A DNA stretch of 64,000 nt from Polaromonas sp. (GTDB lineage Bacteria > Pseudomonadota > Gammaproteobacteria > Burkholderiales > Burkholderiaceae_C). The notes below the pieces were generated by a model, which made no database searches, had not been told where the DNA came from, and saw only the letters and a program-made list of their open reading frames with translations. The number at the start of each line of letters is the position of its first letter. Position 1 is the stretch's first letter. The stretch spans positions 310,001 through 374,000 of the forward strand of contig JAAFIP010000002.1 in the NCBI GenBank assembly GCA_013297865.1, in the 5' to 3' direction. This document shows positions 63,768 through 64,000 of the stretch, one piece after another. The position numbers and the translations under genes were made by a program.

Positions 63768-63833
63768 TTGCCGCAGCCATGCATGGCGAGAAACTGCAGG
63801 AGTTCAGACGCGCCCGCATCTGAACTGTGCTCT

Positions 63834-63867
63834 ACACCCCGCAAGTGCATGCTTGGCGGGGTGTTTT
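63834..63867 (+). terminator. Rho-independent terminator after the DUF4148-like pair
   Basis: Nine-base stem ACACCCCGC...GCGGGGTGT with a 13-base loop, followed by TTTT. It is 66 bases after the stop codon of copy B. Confidence 0.85.
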
Positions 63868-64000
63868 CATGGCGGACCACCTCACAAAATATGCAATGTG
63901 TCAGTTATAGAGGAGCAGGGCGGCCAGTAGGGAATAACGTGTATGGCTTTCAAGCTGACACAGCTGATGGAGGATCGTCTGGCGGCGTTTTAGCCATGGA
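63868..64000. other. Window end without a recognisable gene
   Basis: No supported coding region. A 16-codon frame from 63942 is too short and featureless to call. A gene starting right of the window may have its promoter here. Confidence 0.3.

Noticed and set aside
63942-63992. 16-codon frame near the window end
   Set aside because: Too short, no supporting context beyond a chance ATG; may be non-coding.

Overview
The window looks like a chromosomal segment of a betaproteobacterium, most likely Burkholderiales of the family Comamonadaceae. This rests on gene families and gene orders (argH-algZ-algR, accA-tilS-lysC, ribD-ribE-ribBX-ribH-nusB, the PilY1/PilVWX cluster, several TRAP transporters) and on GC-rich coding sequence. 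No rRNA, tRNA, CRISPR array or insertion sequence was recognised. All calls come from reading the sequence; nothing was searched against a database.

Layout. 0.4-15.2 kb: fluoride exporter CrcB and an Asp/Glu-type racemase, then two TRAP transporters that are paralogous and arranged head to head around one LysR regulator. The left one runs with pseudouridine catabolism (psuK, psuG). The right one runs with a DUF1445/D-glutamate cyclase-like protein and a fused 5-oxoprolinase/hydantoinase, which suggests D-glutamate/5-oxoproline salvage. 15.3-24.5 kb, minus strand: a ComEA-like secreted protein with a long Lys/Ala tail, then a long co-directional run ribD, ribE, ribBX, ribH, nusB, an aminotransferase, ybgC, tolQ, tolR, tolA. 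24.5-33.2 kb, minus strand: a type IV pilus cluster (fimT, pilV, pilW, pilX, pilY1, pilE and a TonB-like protein), visibly less GC-rich. 33.3-49.4 kb: housekeeping genes (nrdR, glyA, a membrane lytic transglycosylase, a DUF349 protein, mtfA, lpxH, two cyclophilins, an L,D-transpeptidase, a TPR protein, cysS, a 3-methyladenine glycosylase, accA, a TssQ-like lipoprotein). 49.4-51.2 kb: a small accessory island (tilS remnant, toxin-antitoxin pair, AT-rich orphan) that has landed at the tilS locus. 51.2-59.7 kb: tilS, lysC, argH, algZ/algR, pdxH, a membrane metal-dependent hydrolase and an AraC regulator. 59.7-64 kb: a solitary KAP-family P-loop NTPase, a SnoaL-like secreted protein and two tandemly duplicated small DUF4148-like secreted proteins that share an upstream operator-like region.

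Two things stand out as not explained by ordinary genes. First, a roughly 48-base dispersed element occurs at least eight times in clear form, both between genes and in frame inside genes (ybgC, tilS, the DUF349 gene), and once supplies the ribosome-binding site and start codon of a gene (the glycosylase at 47050). It behaves like the palindromic protein-inserting elements known from Rickettsia. Second, the 790-base gap between the lytic transglycosylase and the DUF349 gene holds a promoter, four successive stem-loops and a strong terminator, i.e. a candidate small RNA at about 36969-37125, with a second structured stretch just before it.
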